Shown: one piece after another, positions 35,306 to 43,707 of the stretch
Layout: every line of letters starts with the position of its first letter
Position numbering within the stretch: the first letter of the stretch is position 1
NCBI RefSeq assembly: GCF_020532805.1
Contig: NZ_MQTQ01000008.1
Span: 1 to 64,000, forward strand
Length of the DNA stretch: 64,000 bases
Source of the DNA: Arthrobacter sp. SO5
GTDB taxonomy: Bacteria; Actinomycetota; Actinomycetes; Actinomycetales; Micrococcaceae
Direction of reading: 5' to 3'
Program-made: the position numbers and the translations under genes
The notes under the pieces: generated by a model
The model's database searches: none
What the model was told of the DNA's origin: nothing
Seen by the model: the letters and a program-made list of their open reading frames with translations, nothing else

Positions 35306-35344
35306 GGGCGACAGGCCGGGCAGCGGCCTGCGGGCAGCCGCAGC

Positions 35345-35977
35345 CTAGACGAAGACGGGGCTCTCAGTGCGGCTGCGCTTCAGTTCGAAGAAGTACGGGA
35401 AGGATGCCAGGGTCACTGTGGCGTCCCAGAGGCGGCCGGCCTCCTCGCCGCGCGGGATGCGGGTGAGCACCGGGCCGAAGAACGCCGTGCCGTTGAAGGC
35501 GACGACGGGTGTGCCGACGTCCTGGCCGACCAGGGAGATGCCGGCCTCGTGGCTGGCGCGCAGCTGTGCGTCGAATTCCTCGCTCTGTCCTGCCGCGGCG
35601 AGTTCCGCCGGCAGGCCGACCTCGGCGAGGGACTTCGAGATGACTTCGGCGATGTCGGAGTTGCCCTCGTTGTGGATCTTGGTGCCCATAGCGTCGTAGA
35701 GGGCCTTGACGTACTCGGCGCCGTGCTTCTCGGCGGCGGCGGTAATAACACGAACGGGGGCCCAGGCCTTGGCGAGGAACTCCTTGTACTGTTCGGGCAG
35801 TTCCTCACGGCCCTCATTCAGTACGGCGAGGCTCATGACGTGCCACTCGGTGGCGATGTCGCGGACTTCCTCGACTTCGCCGATCCAGCGCGACGTGACC
35901 CAGGCGAAGGGGCACATCGGGTCAAACCAGAAGTCGGCTTTGTTGGTCTCTGCTTGACTGGTCAGGGTTTCAGACAC
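35345..35977 (-). CDS. DsbA-family oxidoreductase, Rv2466c (mycothiol nitroreductase)-like, monothiol active site
   Basis: The protein of 210 aa follows Mycobacterium tuberculosis Rv2466c along most of its length: ADFWFDPMCPFAWVTSRW, HVMSLAVLNEGREELPEQY, AWAPVRV, and FGPVLTRIPRGEEAGRLWDA. Rv2466c is a thioredoxin-fold, mycothiol-dependent reductase with a CPWC active site. Here the site is C22-P-F-A25, so the resolving cysteine is missing while the rest is well conserved. The enzyme would have to use a monothiol mechanism with mycothiol, or a different reaction. The cytoplasmic location follows from the absence of a signal peptide. The start ATG is at 35975-35977. Confidence 0.88.
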   Translation of the reverse strand: MSETLTSQAETNKADFWFDPMCPFAWVTSRWIGEVEEVRDIATEWHVMSLAVLNEGREELPEQYKEFLAKAWAPVRVITAAAEKHGAEYVKALYDAMGTKIHNEGNSDIAEVISKSLAEVGLPAELAAAGQSEEFDAQLRASHEAGISLVGQDVGTPVVAFNGTAFFGPVLTRIPRGEEAGRLWDATVTLASFPYFFELKRSRTESPVFV

Positions 35978-36079
35978 AGGGGAACTCCTTCAGGAAGTCT
36001 CGGGAAAGTCGCACGGCGCCGGCTGGGCGGCCGGCGCGTCTAGAGATAACAGCGCCCGGTGGCGGCTGTTTATTCCGGA

Positions 36080-37360
36080 TCAGGCGGACTTACGGCGTTT
36101 GACGTCGTGGCCGATCATGGTCGGCGCGGCCTTCGTGGAGACGACGTCTTCCGTGATGACGACGGTGGCGATGTCGTCGCGGCTGGGCAGGTCGAACATC
36201 ACGGGAAGCAGCACTTCCTCCATGATGGCGCGGAGCCCGCGGGCCCCGGTGCCGCGCTCGAGCGCCTGGTCGGCAATGGTGTTGAGCGCCTCGTCCTCGA
36301 AGACCAGTTCGACGCCGTCGAGCTGGAACATCTTCTGGTACTGCTTCACGAGGGCGTTCTTGGGGGTGGACAGGATCTGGATCAGCGCGGCCCGGTCCAG
36401 GTTGGAGACGGTGGTGATGACGGGGAGGCGTCCGATGAATTCCGGAATGAGGCCGAATTTCAGGAGGTCCTCCGGCATGACCTCGCCGTAGGAGTCCGCG
36501 TTGTTCTTGACCTCGTTGAGCGGCGCGCCGAAGCCGATGCCCTTTCGCCCGGACCGCGAACCAATGATCTCCTCAAGGCCGGCAAAGGCGCCGGCCACGA
36601 TGAACAGCACGTTGGTGGTGTCGATCTGGATGAATTCCTGGTGCGGGTGCTTGCGTCCGCCCTGCGGCGGGACCGAGGCGACTGTGCCTTCGAGGATCTT
36701 CAGCAGCGCCTGCTGCACGCCCTCGCCCGAGACGTCCCGGGTGATGGAGGGGTTCTCGCTCTTGCGCGAGATCTTGTCGATCTCGTCGATGTAGATGATG
36801 CCCTGCTCGGCCTTTTTGACGTCGTAGTCGGCGGCCTGGATGAGCTTGAGGAGGATGTTCTCGACGTCCTCGCCCACGTAGCCGGCCTCGGTCAGCGCTG
36901 TCGCATCGGCGACGGCGAACGGGACGTTGAGGCGGCGGGCCAGTGTCTGCGCGAGGTATGTTTTGCCGCAGCCGGTGGGGCCGATCAGCAGGATGTTGGA
37001 CTTGGCGATCTCGACGTCGTCGTGGTGCACGCCCTCGGCGAGGCTGCCGCTCTTGGGGGCGTGGCCGGCCTGGATGCGTTTGTAGTGGTTGTAGACCGCG
37101 ACGGCGAGCGAGCGTTTCGCAGGCTCCTGGCCGATGACGTATTCCTGCAGGAAGTCGAAGATTTCGCGGGGCTTGGGCAGCTCAAAACTGCCGAGGTCGG
37201 CTACTTCGGCGAGTTCTTCTTCAATGATCTCGTTGCAGAGTTCAATGCACTCGTCGCAGATGTAGACGCCGGGCCCGGCAATGAGCTTGCGAACCTGCTT
37301 CTGGCTCTTTCCGCAGAAAGAACACTTCAGCAGATCCGTGCTCTCGCCAATCCGAGCCAT
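36080..37360 (-). CDS. clpX: ATP-dependent Clp protease ATP-binding subunit ClpX
   Basis: ClpX unfolds substrates and feeds them to ClpP. The N-terminal zinc-binding domain has Cys13, 16, 35 and 38 (CSFC and CDEC). The AAA+ module has Walker A GPTGCGKT near 128, Walker [11 protein letters not shown] near 185 and sensor regions later. It also has the ClpP-binding IGF-type loop in the GIGFGAPLN segment. Length is 426 aa, standard. It lies 209 bases downstream of clpP2 on the same strand. Confidence 0.97.
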   Translation of the reverse strand: MARIGESTDLLKCSFCGKSQKQVRKLIAGPGVYICDECIELCNEIIEEELAEVADLGSFELPKPREIFDFLQEYVIGQEPAKRSLAVAVYNHYKRIQAGHAPKSGSLAEGVHHDDVEIAKSNILLIGPTGCGKTYLAQTLARRLNVPFAVADATALTEAGYVGEDVENILLKLIQAADYDVKKAEQGIIYIDEIDKISRKSENPSITRDVSGEGVQQALLKILEGTVASVPPQGGRKHPHQEFIQIDTTNVLFIVAGAFAGLEEIIGSRSGRKGIGFGAPLNEVKNNADSYGEVMPEDLLKFGLIPEFIGRLPVITTVSNLDRAALIQILSTPKNALVKQYQKMFQLDGVELVFEDEALNTIADQALERGTGARGLRAIMEEVLLPVMFDLPSRDDIATVVITEDVVSTKAAPTMIGHDVKRRKSA

Positions 37361-37569
37361 ATGTGAACCCCTTTGTATCTTGCTGCCCGCTGCTAGCTAC
37401 CGCGAAGCGCTGCACCTGTTTCTGGAATCACCGGACACCCCGAAGGCGCCAGCCGTGACATGTTCCACTCTAGGTCACTTTAGGCCTATTGGGTGGAATG
37501 CCGACGCCGGTGCGGCCACAATCGGCGCGCCGCACCGGTGTCGGGAACTGCTTGCGGTCTGGTGTTGCG

Positions 37570-38235
37570 CTACTTGCTGATCGCCTGGGGCTTCATCTTG
37601 CGCGAATCCAGGACCTGGTCGATCAGGCCGTACTGCATCGCTTCTGCCGCGGTGAGGATCTTGTCGCGCTCAATGTCGTTGTTGACCTGCTCCGGCGTCC
37701 GGCCGGAGTGCTTGGCCAGCGTGTCCTCGAGCCAGGACCGCATCCGCATGACCTCGGCGGCCTGGATCTCCAGGTCGGAGGCCTGCCCGCCCTGGCCGCC
37801 GGACAGTGAGGGCTGGTGGATCAGGACTCGGGCGTTCGGCAGCGCGAGGCGCTTGCCCGGCGTGCCGGCGGCGAGGAGTACCGCGGCGGCGCTGGCGGCC
37901 TGGCCGAGGCAAACGGTCTGGATCTCCGGACGGATGTACGTCATGGTGTCGTAGATCGCCGTCATGGCGGTGAAGGAGCCGCCCGGTGAGTTGATGTAGA
38001 GCGTGATGTCGCGGTCCGGGTCCGTGGACTCGAGCACCAGCAGCTGCGCCATCACGTCGTCGGCGGAGGCGTCGTCAACCTGGACACCCAGGAAGATGAT
38101 GCGGTCCTCGAAGAGCTTGGTGTAGGGGTCCTGGCGCTTGAAGCCGTAGGGGGTGCGCTCTTCGAACTGCGGCAGCACGTAACGGCTGCTCGGCAGGTTA
38201 CCGGCGGTCGATCCGAAATTGTAGTTCATGTTCAT
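37570..38235 (-). CDS. clpP2: ATP-dependent Clp protease proteolytic subunit (ClpP2 type)
   Basis: This is a serine protease subunit of the two-component actinobacterial ClpP1P2 barrel. Ser115 lies in GQAASAAA and His140 in VLIHQPS, with the strand [11 protein letters not shown] in front. I chose the ATG at 38233-38235 (MNMNYNF) because AGGAG lies directly before it; the ORF could start at 38250. Length is 221 aa. It starts 33 bases after the clpP1 stop, forming an operon with it. Confidence 0.95.
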   Translation of the reverse strand: MNMNYNFGSTAGNLPSSRYVLPQFEERTPYGFKRQDPYTKLFEDRIIFLGVQVDDASADDVMAQLLVLESTDPDRDITLYINSPGGSFTAMTAIYDTMTYIRPEIQTVCLGQAASAAAVLLAAGTPGKRLALPNARVLIHQPSLSGGQGGQASDLEIQAAEVMRMRSWLEDTLAKHSGRTPEQVNNDIERDKILTAAEAMQYGLIDQVLDSRKMKPQAISK

Positions 38236-38267
38236 TGCTCCTGAAGTCATTTCTGTCTACCGGCCGG

Positions 38268-38933
38268 TCAGTTCTCGGTGGCGGTGTCGATCGCTGCACC
38301 GGTTCCATTGCCGTTGGCGTTGGTTCCGCCGCCGCCGGCCACGGATCCGGCGTGGGCGGCGATCTTGTCGAAGAAGCCGTATTCCAGGGCGTCCTTCGCC
38401 GTGAACCACTTGTCGCGGTCGTTGTCCTTGAGGATGGTTTCCACCGTCTGCCCGGTCTGGTCGGCAGTCAGCTCGGCCATGACCTTCTTCATGTGCAGGA
38501 TCAGCTCGGCCTGGATCTTGATGTCCGAGGCCGTGCCGCCGATTCCGCCGGAGGGCTGGTGCATGAGGATCCGGGCGTTCGGGGTGGCGTAGCGCTTGCC
38601 CTTGGTGCCGGAAGAAAGAAGGAACTGTCCCATCGAGGCCGCGAGGCCGGTGGCGACGGTGACGACGTCGTTCGGGATGAACTGCATGGTGTCATAAATC
38701 GCCATGCCGGCCGTGACCGAGCCGCCCGGGGAGTTGATGTAAAGGTAGATGTCCTTTTCGGGATTCTCCGCCGAGAGGAGCAGCAGCTGAGAGCAGATCG
38801 CGTTGGCGTTCTCGTCGCGGACCTCGGAACCGAGCCAGATGATGCGCTCTTTCAGCAGGCGGTTGTAAATGTAGTTATCCTGGGCTGCCGGATCGACAGT
38901 AGCCATCCGGGGTGCCCCTGCTTGCTGTGACAT
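38268..38933 (-). CDS. clpP1: ATP-dependent Clp protease proteolytic subunit (ClpP1 type)
   Basis: This is the partner subunit of ClpP2. Ser100 lies in [14 protein letters not shown], His125 in ILMHQPSGG, and the oligomerisation strand is [11 protein letters not shown]. The C-terminus carries a Gly/Asn/Ala-rich low-complexity tail (GGGGTNANGNGTG) not needed for catalysis. Length is 221 aa; the ATG at 38931-38933 is used. It lies downstream of tig, in the conserved tig-clpP1-clpP2-clpX order, but the terminator at 39089-39128 separates it from tig. Confidence 0.95.
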   Translation of the reverse strand: MSQQAGAPRMATVDPAAQDNYIYNRLLKERIIWLGSEVRDENANAICSQLLLLSAENPEKDIYLYINSPGGSVTAGMAIYDTMQFIPNDVVTVATGLAASMGQFLLSSGTKGKRYATPNARILMHQPSGGIGGTASDIKIQAELILHMKKVMAELTADQTGQTVETILKDNDRDKWFTAKDALEYGFFDKIAAHAGSVAGGGGTNANGNGTGAAIDTATEN

Positions 38934-39088
38934 ATGTACTTACCTCTCACTGGCGACGGTGGTGCCATGGGGCGGCACCACTGAACTTTCCTACAGCGAC
39001 ACTAACCGTTTTCAGGTCCGCTTTGTGCCCCGGCGCGGGGCTGTTCGCTGACGGCGCACGATTGCCGGAGAGGGTTCATCGCCGGCTT

Positions 39089-39128
39089 AAAAAGCCGCAC
39101 CCCCGGATCAAAGATCCGGGGGTGCGGC
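39089..39128 (-). terminator. intrinsic terminator after tig
   Basis: A perfect 16-bp stem (GCCGCACCCCCGGATC at 39094-39109 with 39113-39128) and a 3-nt loop are followed on the minus strand by five T residues. It is a textbook Rho-independent terminator directly after the tig stop, so clpP1 needs its own promoter in 38934-39088. Confidence 0.93.
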
Positions 39129-39153
39129 AGGGAACTGCGGGAACAGGGAAGTG

Positions 39154-40566
39154 TTAGAACTTCACTGCTGCCGGGTCATCGTTCTTGGCGGTGGCTGCTT
39201 CCTCGGAAGCAGTTTCCTCGGAAGCGGTTTCCCCGGCCTCGGCTTCGGTCCCGGCCTCAACCGGGGCCTCTTCGTCGCCGGGGCGGACGAAGTCGCTCAG
39301 GTCCACCTTGTTGCCCTCGGAGTCGGTGACGTCTGCCTGGCCCAGGACGACGGCCAGTGCCTTGCGGCGGCGGACCTCGGAAACCATCATGGGGACCTGG
39401 CCGCTCTGATCGATGATTTGGGCGAACTGGTTCGGATCCATGCCGTACTGGCTGGCGGTGGTGACGATGTAGTCGATCAGCTCGTTCTGGCTGACGTTGA
39501 CTTCTTCCTTGTCGGCAATGGCGTCAAGGATGATCTCGTTCTGGAAGGCGCGCTCCGCATTGGCCTTGACCTCGGCGCGGTGCTCCTCGGTGTCGTGGTC
39601 GCCTTCACCGTGGGCGTTCTCGGCGTTGAAGTGCTGTTCGATCTGCTCTTCGACGACGGACGCCGGGACGGGAACCTCTACGAGCTCGACGAGCTTGTCC
39701 AGGACCTTGTCGCGGGCTTCAACGCCCTGCTCCACAATCTTGGACTCCGAAGCCTGCTTGGCGAGGTCCTCGCGCAGCTCGGCCAGGGTGTCGAACTCGG
39801 AAGCCAGCTGGGCGAAGTCGTCGTCAGCCTCCGGCAGCTCGCGCTCCTTGACGGACTTGACGGTCACCTTGACCTGAGCGGCTTCGCCGGCGTGCTCGCC
39901 GCCCACCAGGGTGGTGTCGAAGATCGCGTCCTCGTCGGCGCTGAGGCCGGTGACGGCTTCGTCGAGGCCTTCGAGCATGGTGCCGGCGCCGACCTGGTAG
40001 GACAGCCCGGTGGCGGAATCAACCTCGGAGCCCTCGATCGTGGCGGCGATGTCGATCGTCAGGAAGTCCTTGTCCGCAGCCGGGCGGTCGAGGGACTTCA
40101 GCGTGCCGAAGCGGCCGCGGAGTTCGTCCAGGGCGGTGTCGACGTCGGCGTCGGACGACTCAGCGGCGGCCACCTCGACCTTGATGCCGGCGTAGTCGGG
40201 CAGTTCGATTTCGGGGCGGACATCAACCTCGGCGTGGAACTTCAGTTCGCCGTCGGTGGACGTGGGGTCCGGAACCTCGGTGATTTCAACCTCGGGACGG
40301 CTCAGCGGGCGGATGCCGGTCTCCTGCACGGCAGCCTGGTACCAGCCGTTGAGGCCCTCGTTGATGGCAGTTTCCAGCACGTAGCCGCGGCCAACGCGCT
40401 GGTCAATGAGCTTGGAGGGGACCTTGCCCTTGCGGAAACCGGGGACCTGGATCTGCGAAGCAACAGTCTTGTATGCCTCTGCGATGCTGGGCTTCAATTC
40501 CTCAAAGGGGACCTCAACATTGAGCTTGACCCGCGTGGGGGTGAGGTTCTCGACAGCGCTCTTCAC
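39154..40566 (-). CDS. tig: trigger factor
   Basis: This is a ribosome-bound chaperone with peptidyl-prolyl isomerase activity. The N-terminal ribosome-binding domain contains the loop [12 protein letters not shown] near residues 43-54. An FKBP-like PPIase domain is near 150-245, and a C-terminal helical chaperone domain follows. The extreme C-terminus is an acidic tail of about 45 residues with the short repeat SEETASEEA. Length is 470 aa. The start is the GTG at 40564-40566. Confidence 0.97.
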   Translation of the reverse strand: MKSAVENLTPTRVKLNVEVPFEELKPSIAEAYKTVASQIQVPGFRKGKVPSKLIDQRVGRGYVLETAINEGLNGWYQAAVQETGIRPLSRPEVEITEVPDPTSTDGELKFHAEVDVRPEIELPDYAGIKVEVAAAESSDADVDTALDELRGRFGTLKSLDRPAADKDFLTIDIAATIEGSEVDSATGLSYQVGAGTMLEGLDEAVTGLSADEDAIFDTTLVGGEHAGEAAQVKVTVKSVKERELPEADDDFAQLASEFDTLAELREDLAKQASESKIVEQGVEARDKVLDKLVELVEVPVPASVVEEQIEQHFNAENAHGEGDHDTEEHRAEVKANAERAFQNEIILDAIADKEEVNVSQNELIDYIVTTASQYGMDPNQFAQIIDQSGQVPMMVSEVRRRKALAVVLGQADVTDSEGNKVDLSDFVRPGDEEAPVEAGTEAEAGETASEETASEEAATAKNDDPAAVKF

Positions 40567-40634
40567 AGTCTAAGTACTCCTGGCTTTAGGGGGTTGGGTT
40601 CTGCCTTGCCACGGTTCTGGCGGATGCTGCAGAG

Positions 40635-40709
40635 TCGGGGTGACAGGATTTGAACCTGCGACTTCCTGCTCCCAAAGCAGGCGCTCTAGCCAAGCTGAGC
40701 TACACCCCG
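40635..40709 (-). tRNA. tRNA-Pro (TGG)
   Basis: On the minus strand there is a 7-bp acceptor CGGGGTG/CACCCCG with discriminator A, anticodon loop TTTGGGA giving TGG, and T-loop GTTCAAAT. The length is 75 nt and CCA is not encoded. The cloverleaf closes well on all arms. Confidence 0.95.
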
Positions 40710-40839
40710 TAAGTGCACAGAACAGTCTACGGTCATATTGTGCCGGTTTGCACATTTGACACCGGGGCCCTGAATTGGGTTTAGTTGTATCCGGCCTCAA
40801 CAGCCGCCCGGAAGTTCTGCTGAAGTCCAGCGGATTCCC

Positions 40840-40910
40840 GGGGACGTAGCTTAATGGTAAAGCCTCAGTCTTCCAAACTGATTACGCGGGTTCGATTCCC
40901 GTCGTCCCCT
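40840..40910 (+). tRNA. tRNA-Gly (TCC)
   Basis: The acceptor stem is GGGGACG/CGTCCCC with discriminator T. The D-arm contains TTAATGGTAAAG, the anticodon loop CTTCCAA gives TCC, and the T-loop is GTTCGATT. The length is 71 nt, and CCA is not encoded. Confidence 0.95.
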
Positions 40911-40950
40911 CAGAGTATGACGCAGCGAACATGACTCAGCGGACATGACG

Positions 40951-40982
40951 AAGAAGGGCCCCTCTCCGGAGGGGCCCTTCTT
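40951..40982. terminator. terminator between tRNA-Gly and the Nei gene
   Basis: AAGAAGGGCCCCT pairs with AGGGGCCCTTCTT around a 6-nt loop. The arms bring T-rich ends on both strands, so it can serve the plus-strand tRNA and the convergent minus-strand glycosylase gene. Confidence 0.85.
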
Positions 40983-41023
40983 GTGTCCCGCGGCTCAGGC
41001 CCTGCCGGCCCGTGTCCTGCGGC

Positions 41024-41923
41024 TCATACTTTCTGGCAGCGAGGGCACCAATAGAGTTTCCGGGCCCCCAGCTCCGTCAGCGCCACGGCCGTTCCGCAGG
41101 CGCGGCAGTCCAGTCCCTGCCGCCGGTAGACGAAGTGGGACTCTTCGGCGGCCGGCAGCCCGGCACCGTCCTCGCTCCAGTAGCGCGGCGGCGTGGTGAT
41201 GATCCGGCCGTCGCGGACGCCGTCGGACATCATGGCGACGGTGTCGTCCCACAGCAGCCGCGCGGCCTCGAGGGACAGCGCCGTCCCCGGCATCCACGGG
41301 TCCAGGCCCTGGCGGAACAGCAGCTCGGCGCGGTAGACGTTGCCGACGCCGGCAATCAGCCTCTGGTCCATCAGCAGCGCCGCGACGGGCATCCGCCTGG
41401 CCCGGATCCGGGCGGTGAAGTTCTCCCGGTCACCGGGAAGGTTCCGCAGCGGGTCGGGGCCCAGCCTGGCCATCACAGCCTCGGCGTCCGCACCGGTGAG
41501 GGTCTCGCAGGTGGTCGCGCCGCGGAGATCGGCCCAGCCGTGGACGCCGGCAAGCCGGACCCGGACGGCACCGACAGGCGCGGGCGGGCCCGTGTAGCCG
41601 GCGGCGTCCGCACCGCCATCGTCGTGGACCTCCCGCTCCCCCACCCTGCGGGGCGCGCCGATGCTGGAGGCGCCGCGGAAGCCGGCGTCGCCGCCGAAGT
41701 CCCAGGCGCCGTAGAGGCCCAGGTGGACGTGCAGCAGCAGACGGTGCTCGAAGTCCAGGAAGAGGTGCTTCCCGTGGGCGGTGGAGCCGGTCAGGACATG
41801 GCCGTCCAGCAGCGCCGCGCCCTGCACGAACCTGCCCTGCGGGCTGCTGACGGAAAGCCGCTCCCCGCTGAAGACGTCGCCGAACTGGCGCGCCAGCCGG
41901 TGGACCGAATGCCCTTCCGGCAC
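41024..41923 (-). CDS. Fpg/Nei-family DNA glycosylase/AP lyase
   Basis: This base-excision repair enzyme removes oxidised bases. The mature N-terminus after Met is PEGHSVHRLARQ; Pro2 is the catalytic nucleophile and Glu3 follows. PEGH is the endonuclease VIII-like form. The helix-two-turn-helix segment has LLMDQRLIAGVGNVYRAELLF near residues 180-200. A C-terminal zinc finger is C-RAC and C-PRC. The start is the GTG at 41921-41923, which shares one base with the rpiB stop (TAGTG). Length is 299 aa. It resembles the mycobacterial Nei2-type subgroup. Confidence 0.92.
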   Translation of the reverse strand: MPEGHSVHRLARQFGDVFSGERLSVSSPQGRFVQGAALLDGHVLTGSTAHGKHLFLDFEHRLLLHVHLGLYGAWDFGGDAGFRGASSIGAPRRVGEREVHDDGGADAAGYTGPPAPVGAVRVRLAGVHGWADLRGATTCETLTGADAEAVMARLGPDPLRNLPGDRENFTARIRARRMPVAALLMDQRLIAGVGNVYRAELLFRQGLDPWMPGTALSLEAARLLWDDTVAMMSDGVRDGRIITTPPRYWSEDGAGLPAAEESHFVYRRQGLDCRACGTAVALTELGARKLYWCPRCQKV

Positions 41924-42414
41924 TAGTCGATGACCTCGCCGGTGCGCTCGTACGCGGCGATCTTGCCGATCCGGCGGACGTGGCGCTCGTCGTTGCTGAA
42001 GGGTTCCGCCAGGAACGCCTCGATGATCGCGGTGGCTTCCTCGACGCTGTGCTGGCGGCCGCCGACGGCGACGACGTTGGCGTCGTTGTGGTTGCGGGCC
42101 AGCGTCGCGGTGGACAGGTTCCAGGCCAGCGCGGCGCGGACGCCCTTGACCTTGTTGGCGGCGATCTGCTCGCCGTTGCCGGAGCCGCCCAGCACGATGC
42201 CCAGGGCGTCGGTTCCGGCCTCCTGGTCGGCCACGACAGCGCGGGCGGCGTTGATGCAGTAGGACGGGTAGTCATCCAGGGCATCGTAGGCCTGGGGGCC
42301 GTGGTCGATCACATCGTAGCCCTTGGCGCGGAGGTGGCTGACGAGGTGGGCGCTGAGTTCCATGCCGGCGTGGTCGGTGGCGATGTGCACGCGGGGGAAG
42401 CCAGAAGAGGTCAC
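41923..42414 (-). CDS. rpiB: ribose-5-phosphate isomerase B
   Basis: RpiB interconverts ribose-5-phosphate and ribulose-5-phosphate in the pentose phosphate pathway. The 163-residue protein shows HIATDHAGMELSAHL at the N-terminus and GIVLGGSGNGEQIAANKVKGVRAAL in the middle. In that loop Ser replaces the Cys of the E. coli CGTG motif, as in other actinobacterial RpiB. I use the GTG at 42412-42414; the frame extends upstream but without family similarity. Its stop overlaps the glycosylase start by one base, so the two are translationally coupled. Confidence 0.94.
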   Translation of the reverse strand: MTSSGFPRVHIATDHAGMELSAHLVSHLRAKGYDVIDHGPQAYDALDDYPSYCINAARAVVADQEAGTDALGIVLGGSGNGEQIAANKVKGVRAALAWNLSTATLARNHNDANVVAVGGRQHSVEEATAIIEAFLAEPFSNDERHVRRIGKIAAYERTGEVID

Positions 42415-42542
42415 GGCGTATCCGTTCGGTTGGGGGTGGTGAGTTGGCGGGCCAGGAGTTGGGGGCAAGCACATGCGGGACAAGAGCTGCCGGGACCGGT
42501 CTTGGCGCCGGCTCCAAGCCTACTAGGGCCGGGACGAGGCGG

Positions 42543-43544
42543 TCAGGAATCCGGGGTACTGCCAGTGCGTCGTGCCCGGGCCGCCACCCGGGTCAGCACC
42601 TGGGCGAGGTTGTCGGCCGTCGCGGCGCTACCCCCGCTGACCGTCAGTTTCCGCCCATCGGAGCTGTCGACCACCACCGCGGGGCCGCTGCTGACGAGCA
42701 GTGCCGTCCTGGTGCCACGGCTCCGGTAGCCCCAGCCGCCGTAGTCGGCCGCCTTGACGTCCCGGGGCGTCGCCGCGTCGATGGCGGCCGCCGGCACGTC
42801 CATGACCTGGACAAAGCCTGCGGCGTAGACCCGGAGGCCACTGCGGTCAACCCGGATGCGGGCGAAGAGGAAGGCTGCCGCAAGCAGGGCCAGCCCGGCG
42901 AGCACCGCGGCCAGCCAGGGCACGGCGATGGCCAGAAGGGAGGCGGGGAGCAAGGTGGCGATGCCGAGCATCACGAAGACCGAACTGCGGGCGTGGACCC
43001 ACAGTCCCAGTGAGTCCCTGGCCAGGCCGGGGTCGCGTTCACGTTCCAGGGCCTCCCGCATGGCCTGGTCATCATCCGCGGACCAGCGCTGGTCCGCCTT
43101 GAAGACGAACCCCATGACAAACCCCAGGCCGAGGGCGGCGCCGCTGCCCAGTGCCAGCACGGAGACGTCCACGCGGGAATCCCTCGCGTCCTGCAGGCCC
43201 ACCTCGCCGACAAGCACAGCGGCGAGGACGGTCGTGACGAACAGGCTCACCGACAGGCCGGCACCCATCATGATCCGGCGCATCACCGCCGGCCGGGACA
43301 GCGGCACTGCCTGCACCAATACCGCCCAGCCGATCAGCACGATCATCGCCGCCCCAACCCCAACGACAGCTCCGAAGGGCGCGAAGTCCACGGCTCCGGC
43401 GTCGTCCCAGCGGACGGCCAGCGGCTCGGGAAGATCAGAGCGGATCAGGAAGGCGCAGACGGCGAAGGCGGCCGCGAGCATCACCGGGAAGCCCACGGCA
43501 AAACGCAGCGCCCTGGCGTCAACGGAATCGCGGAGCTTGCCCAT
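42543..43544 (-). CDS. DUF1648-like membrane protein of unknown function
   Basis: The protein is 333 residues long. An N-terminal helix (ALRFAVGFPVMLAAAFAVCAFL) is followed by LPEPLAVRWDDAGAVDFAPFG, which is the DUF1648 pattern. Further helices lie near 50-72, 85-110, 125-145 and 185-230. The C-terminal 100 residues are soluble with a PH-like feel (VDRSGLRVYAAGFVQVMDVPAAAIDAATPRDV), ending in an Arg-rich tail. The ATG at 43542-43544 gives a normal N-terminus. It is divergent from pepN. Relatives include sporulation/cell-envelope regulators, but no specific function is supported. Confidence 0.72.
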   Translation of the reverse strand: MGKLRDSVDARALRFAVGFPVMLAAAFAVCAFLIRSDLPEPLAVRWDDAGAVDFAPFGAVVGVGAAMIVLIGWAVLVQAVPLSRPAVMRRIMMGAGLSVSLFVTTVLAAVLVGEVGLQDARDSRVDVSVLALGSGAALGLGFVMGFVFKADQRWSADDDQAMREALERERDPGLARDSLGLWVHARSSVFVMLGIATLLPASLLAIAVPWLAAVLAGLALLAAAFLFARIRVDRSGLRVYAAGFVQVMDVPAAAIDAATPRDVKAADYGGWGYRSRGTRTALLVSSGPAVVVDSSDGRKLTVSGGSAATADNLAQVLTRVAARARRTGSTPDS

Positions 43545-43707
43545 ATCCCCAACGCTACCCCCGATGAGACTCCGGGATCGGCGCGGCGTGACGGGACGAG
43601 TGACTGGACCGATGACGGGACATCTTGTGACCTGGGCAACTTGCCAAGAACCGCTGACGTGAAAGAATGATTTCACGTTAACGCCCTGACTAACTGGAGG
43701 CACAACC

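Larger units (their letters stand above)
34942..35344. other. intergenic region with several structured elements, no gene seen
   Basis: About 400 bases separate the GH15 start from the stop of the Rv2466c-like gene. They hold a hairpin at 35019-35054, a stretch of visibly lower G+C at 35055-35251 with further small stems (GATTGTC/GACAATC at 35063-35089; AGCCATC/GATGGCT at 35135-35161), and the perfect palindrome at 35252-35305. The promoter of GH15 must be on its left side. The low-G+C stretch has no long frame. A 17-codon plus-strand frame starting ATG at about 35169 (MSVTESLV) is too short to call. Confidence 0.5.

Noticed and set aside
40570..40800. 76-codon minus-strand frame with GCSSAWLERLLWEQEVAGSNPVTPT
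   Set aside because: It is a translation of tRNA-Pro, a recurrent annotation artefact.
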